In this document: in pieces, positions 52,566 through 53,788 of the stretch
How positions within the stretch are numbered: position 1 is the first letter of the stretch
How the letters are laid out: every line of letters starts with the position of its first letter
Origin: an uncultured Victivallis sp.
GTDB taxonomy: Bacteria; Verrucomicrobiota; Lentisphaeria; Victivallales; Victivallaceae
Length of the DNA stretch: 53,788 nucleotides
Assembly: GCA_944389935.1 (NCBI GenBank)
Contig: CALXOE010000020.1
Coordinates: forward strand, 1 to 53,788
Direction of reading: 5' to 3'
The notes under the pieces: generated by a model
Database searches by the model: none
The model's input: only the letters and a program-made list of their open reading frames with translations
What the model was told of the DNA's origin: nothing
Made by a program: the position numbers and the translations under genes

Positions 52566-53216
52566 ATGAGAAACGAAAAAATCACCTACGAGGAGCAGTA
52601 TCACGGGCATCCTATCATGACCGATAAAGCTAAACAGCTTGGATGTAAAGAATCGATATTGCAGAAGATCGATCAACTGATGACCGACATGAGCAACCGT
52701 CACAGCAAAACTTTCTTTATGCGGTTTGATATCAGATTCCCGCAAGGCTACGATTATCCGAATGACAACGAACTCTTCAGCCAGTTTCAGGAGAGCTTCA
52801 TCAAGAACCGTAAAAGGGCAGGATATGACCCGGCGTATATTGCAGTCCGGGAGTGTGCCCGGGAGAAACATCAGCACTATCACGTTGCTTTGATGATGAA
52901 CGGACACAAGACGCAAAATATCCACGACCATATCCAGACAGCGGAACGGCTATGGGAGAAGACGCTGGATCTGCCTCCGAAATACGATGATGCAGGACAG
53001 CCAATCAGCTACGGTCTGATTGACGATTGTATGAGGAACCGGCAAGGTCAACCGCAGGGAAACGGTGTCATGCTCCGAAAGGATGATCCCGAATATGAAC
53101 GCAAATACGATCAGTGTTTCCGACGTTGCAGCTACCTTGCCAAGGTCAACCAGAAAGACGCCTCCCCCAAACATCAGCGGGAACTATTCTCGTCCCGCAT
53201 TCAAAAGAACCAATGA
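52566..53216 (+). CDS. Inovirus Gp2/YagK-YfjJ-like replication protein (HUH endonuclease-like)
   Basis: 216 residues from the ATG at 52566; the frame is open upstream, but the hairpin and a poor sequence argue for this start. The middle segment FFMRFDIRFPQGY, YIAVRECA and HQHYHVALMMNG matches my memory of the YagK_YfjJ_C/Inovirus_Gp2 family. HYH (104-106) fits the HUH metal motif and Y190-x-x-K193 (CSYLAKVNQ) the nicking tyrosine motif of rolling-circle initiators. GC and codon use are clearly lower than in the rest of the window. It points to an integrated filamentous-phage-like or rolling-circle element beside tRNA-Arg. Confidence 0.7.
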   Translation: MRNEKITYEEQYHGHPIMTDKAKQLGCKESILQKIDQLMTDMSNRHSKTFFMRFDIRFPQGYDYPNDNELFSQFQESFIKNRKRAGYDPAYIAVRECAREKHQHYHVALMMNGHKTQNIHDHIQTAERLWEKTLDLPPKYDDAGQPISYGLIDDCMRNRQGQPQGNGVMLRKDDPEYERKYDQCFRRCSYLAKVNQKDASPKHQRELFSSRIQKNQ

Positions 53217-53228
53217 AAGGAAATCGCT

Positions 53229-53468
53229 ATGACCGAACAAGAACTGAATGTCTTCCTTGATCTGGAATGGAACTGTGCAGCATTCACTCCGGACACGGAA
53301 CACCTCTCCGAACCGTTATCTCCGCCCCAGTGAGCACGCATCCTCTCCCGACACCCGGAACTCCTGGAACTCTGCCCCTTCTCCGAGTTCCCCCCAGACG
53401 AATGGATTAATGTGTTGACCAGGCATTCTTTTCGGACTCACATATCCGATGAAGTTTCTCAGCTGTAG
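53229..53468 (+). pseudogene. Interrupted repeat-protein gene with an in-frame TGA
   Basis: Begins MTEQELNVFLDLEWN after AAAGGAAA, runs 34 codons to a TGA at 53331-53333, then stays open in the same frame for another 44 codons to TAG (53466-53468). The two halves contain a repeat unit: PPQ-stop-ARILSRHPEL and PPDEWINVLTRHSFR. The TGA aligns with the Trp of the second unit, so a TGG-to-TGA change is the simplest explanation. The unit resembles tandem W..LL..HP..... repeats found in PVC gut bacteria. It is probably a decayed gene, less likely a recoded one. Confidence 0.45.
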
Positions 53469-53621
53469 TATCAGAATCTAAAAAGGCTCTTTTTTATGCC
53501 CGCTATTGCAGAATGAGTAAAGTGTCAGACAACGAATTTTAACCACTCCGCCCCAGGAACCAACAACTGCAATCCTAAGTTATTCGACTGTACAACCTGT
53601 CCGACTTGGCAGTCATTGTAA
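53469..53621. other. Non-coding stretch inside the putative element
   Basis: No open frame of note, no clear repeat. AT-richer than the core genome. Confidence 0.4.
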
Positions 53622-53788
53622 GAATTCAATCTGGCACAGCGCGGTTTTGCAACCTGTTCTCTTGACCTTTTCGGCTTCGGGGAGTGGGAGGTCAGGGGGC
53701 GGAAGAGTGCTGAACTGCAGAAAGAGTTTTACCGGGATTTTCCCAACTGGTCGTTGGATGGAGTTCAGGTGCGTCTTCACCGCATGGC
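53622..53788 (+). pseudogene. Possible gene fragment at the window edge
   Basis: From 53622 the frame is open to the end and has coding-like composition (LAQRGFATCSLDLFGFGEWE, AELQKEFYRDFPNW, SLDGVQVRLHRM), but it has no start codon after the preceding TAA until late. It may be a 5'-truncated gene or simply chance; the family is not recognised. The right part is outside the window. Confidence 0.25.

Overview
The window is a GC-rich bacterial chromosome segment with tightly packed operons. It most resembles a member of the PVC group, probably Lentisphaeria/Victivallales from a gut. That placement is an inference from four things: prepilin-type proteins (FTLIELLVV) sitting beside secreted carbohydrate-active enzymes, GntR regulators with sugar-binding effector domains, an animal-like UDP-glucose dehydrogenase, and a short alanyl-tRNA synthetase. 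No rRNA is present to confirm it.

Layout. (1) 60-3413, minus: a sugar-locus operon of a GntR/LacI-type regulator, a secreted pectate-lyase-like beta-helix protein and a truncated prepilin with a very long repeat-filled leader. (2) 3813-10723, plus: nucleotide-sugar genes (UDP-HexNAc dehydrogenase, Gmd, fucose synthase, glycosyltransferase, UDP-xylose synthase, UDP-glucose dehydrogenase) supplying GDP-fucose, UDP-glucuronate, UDP-xylose and a HexNAc uronate for surface polysaccharide. (3) 10838-15218: an FAD oxidoreductase, then alaS, a STAS protein and a membrane protein. (4) 15334-19101, minus: a single-chain type IIL (MmeI-like) restriction-modification enzyme and a membrane protein. (5) 19130-19607: an array of structured repeats rich in GCGAAGC mini-hairpins, abutting tRNA-Gln. 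(6) 19745-28324: envelope and housekeeping genes (DUF368/PopT, lgt, pseudouridine synthase, double-HTH regulator, uppP, proC, GT2, adenylate cyclase, acyltransferase). (7) 28449-34820: rpmE, prfA, and a minus-strand mnmA-rlmH-methyltransferase operon divergent from clpC.

(8) 34836-40651: a second sugar locus. A GntR regulator fused to a solute-binding-protein domain diverges from a prepilin and a very large secreted GH42-like enzyme, with a consensus promoter pair and a symmetric candidate operator between them. (9) 40720-49370: housekeeping genes gpmI, lpxA, a SpoU methyltransferase, nadK, dus, a sigma factor and a PurS-PurL fusion. (10) 49511-51780: an AgaA/AgaB-like alpha-galactosidase. 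(11) 51883-end: tRNA-Arg(UCU) followed by a lower-GC, gene-poor region that looks like an integrated inovirus-like or rolling-circle element. It carries an HUH-type Gp2/YfjJ protein preceded by a 15-bp perfect hairpin, then an interrupted repeat protein with a TGA where a Trp is expected.

Main points of interest: two independent loci each combining a private sugar-responsive regulator, a private prepilin and a secreted glycan enzyme; a 25-base identical prepilin segment, with uncommon codons, shared between them; and the co-varying structured repeats beside tRNA-Gln. All functional statements rest on motif recognition from the sequence. No database search was run.
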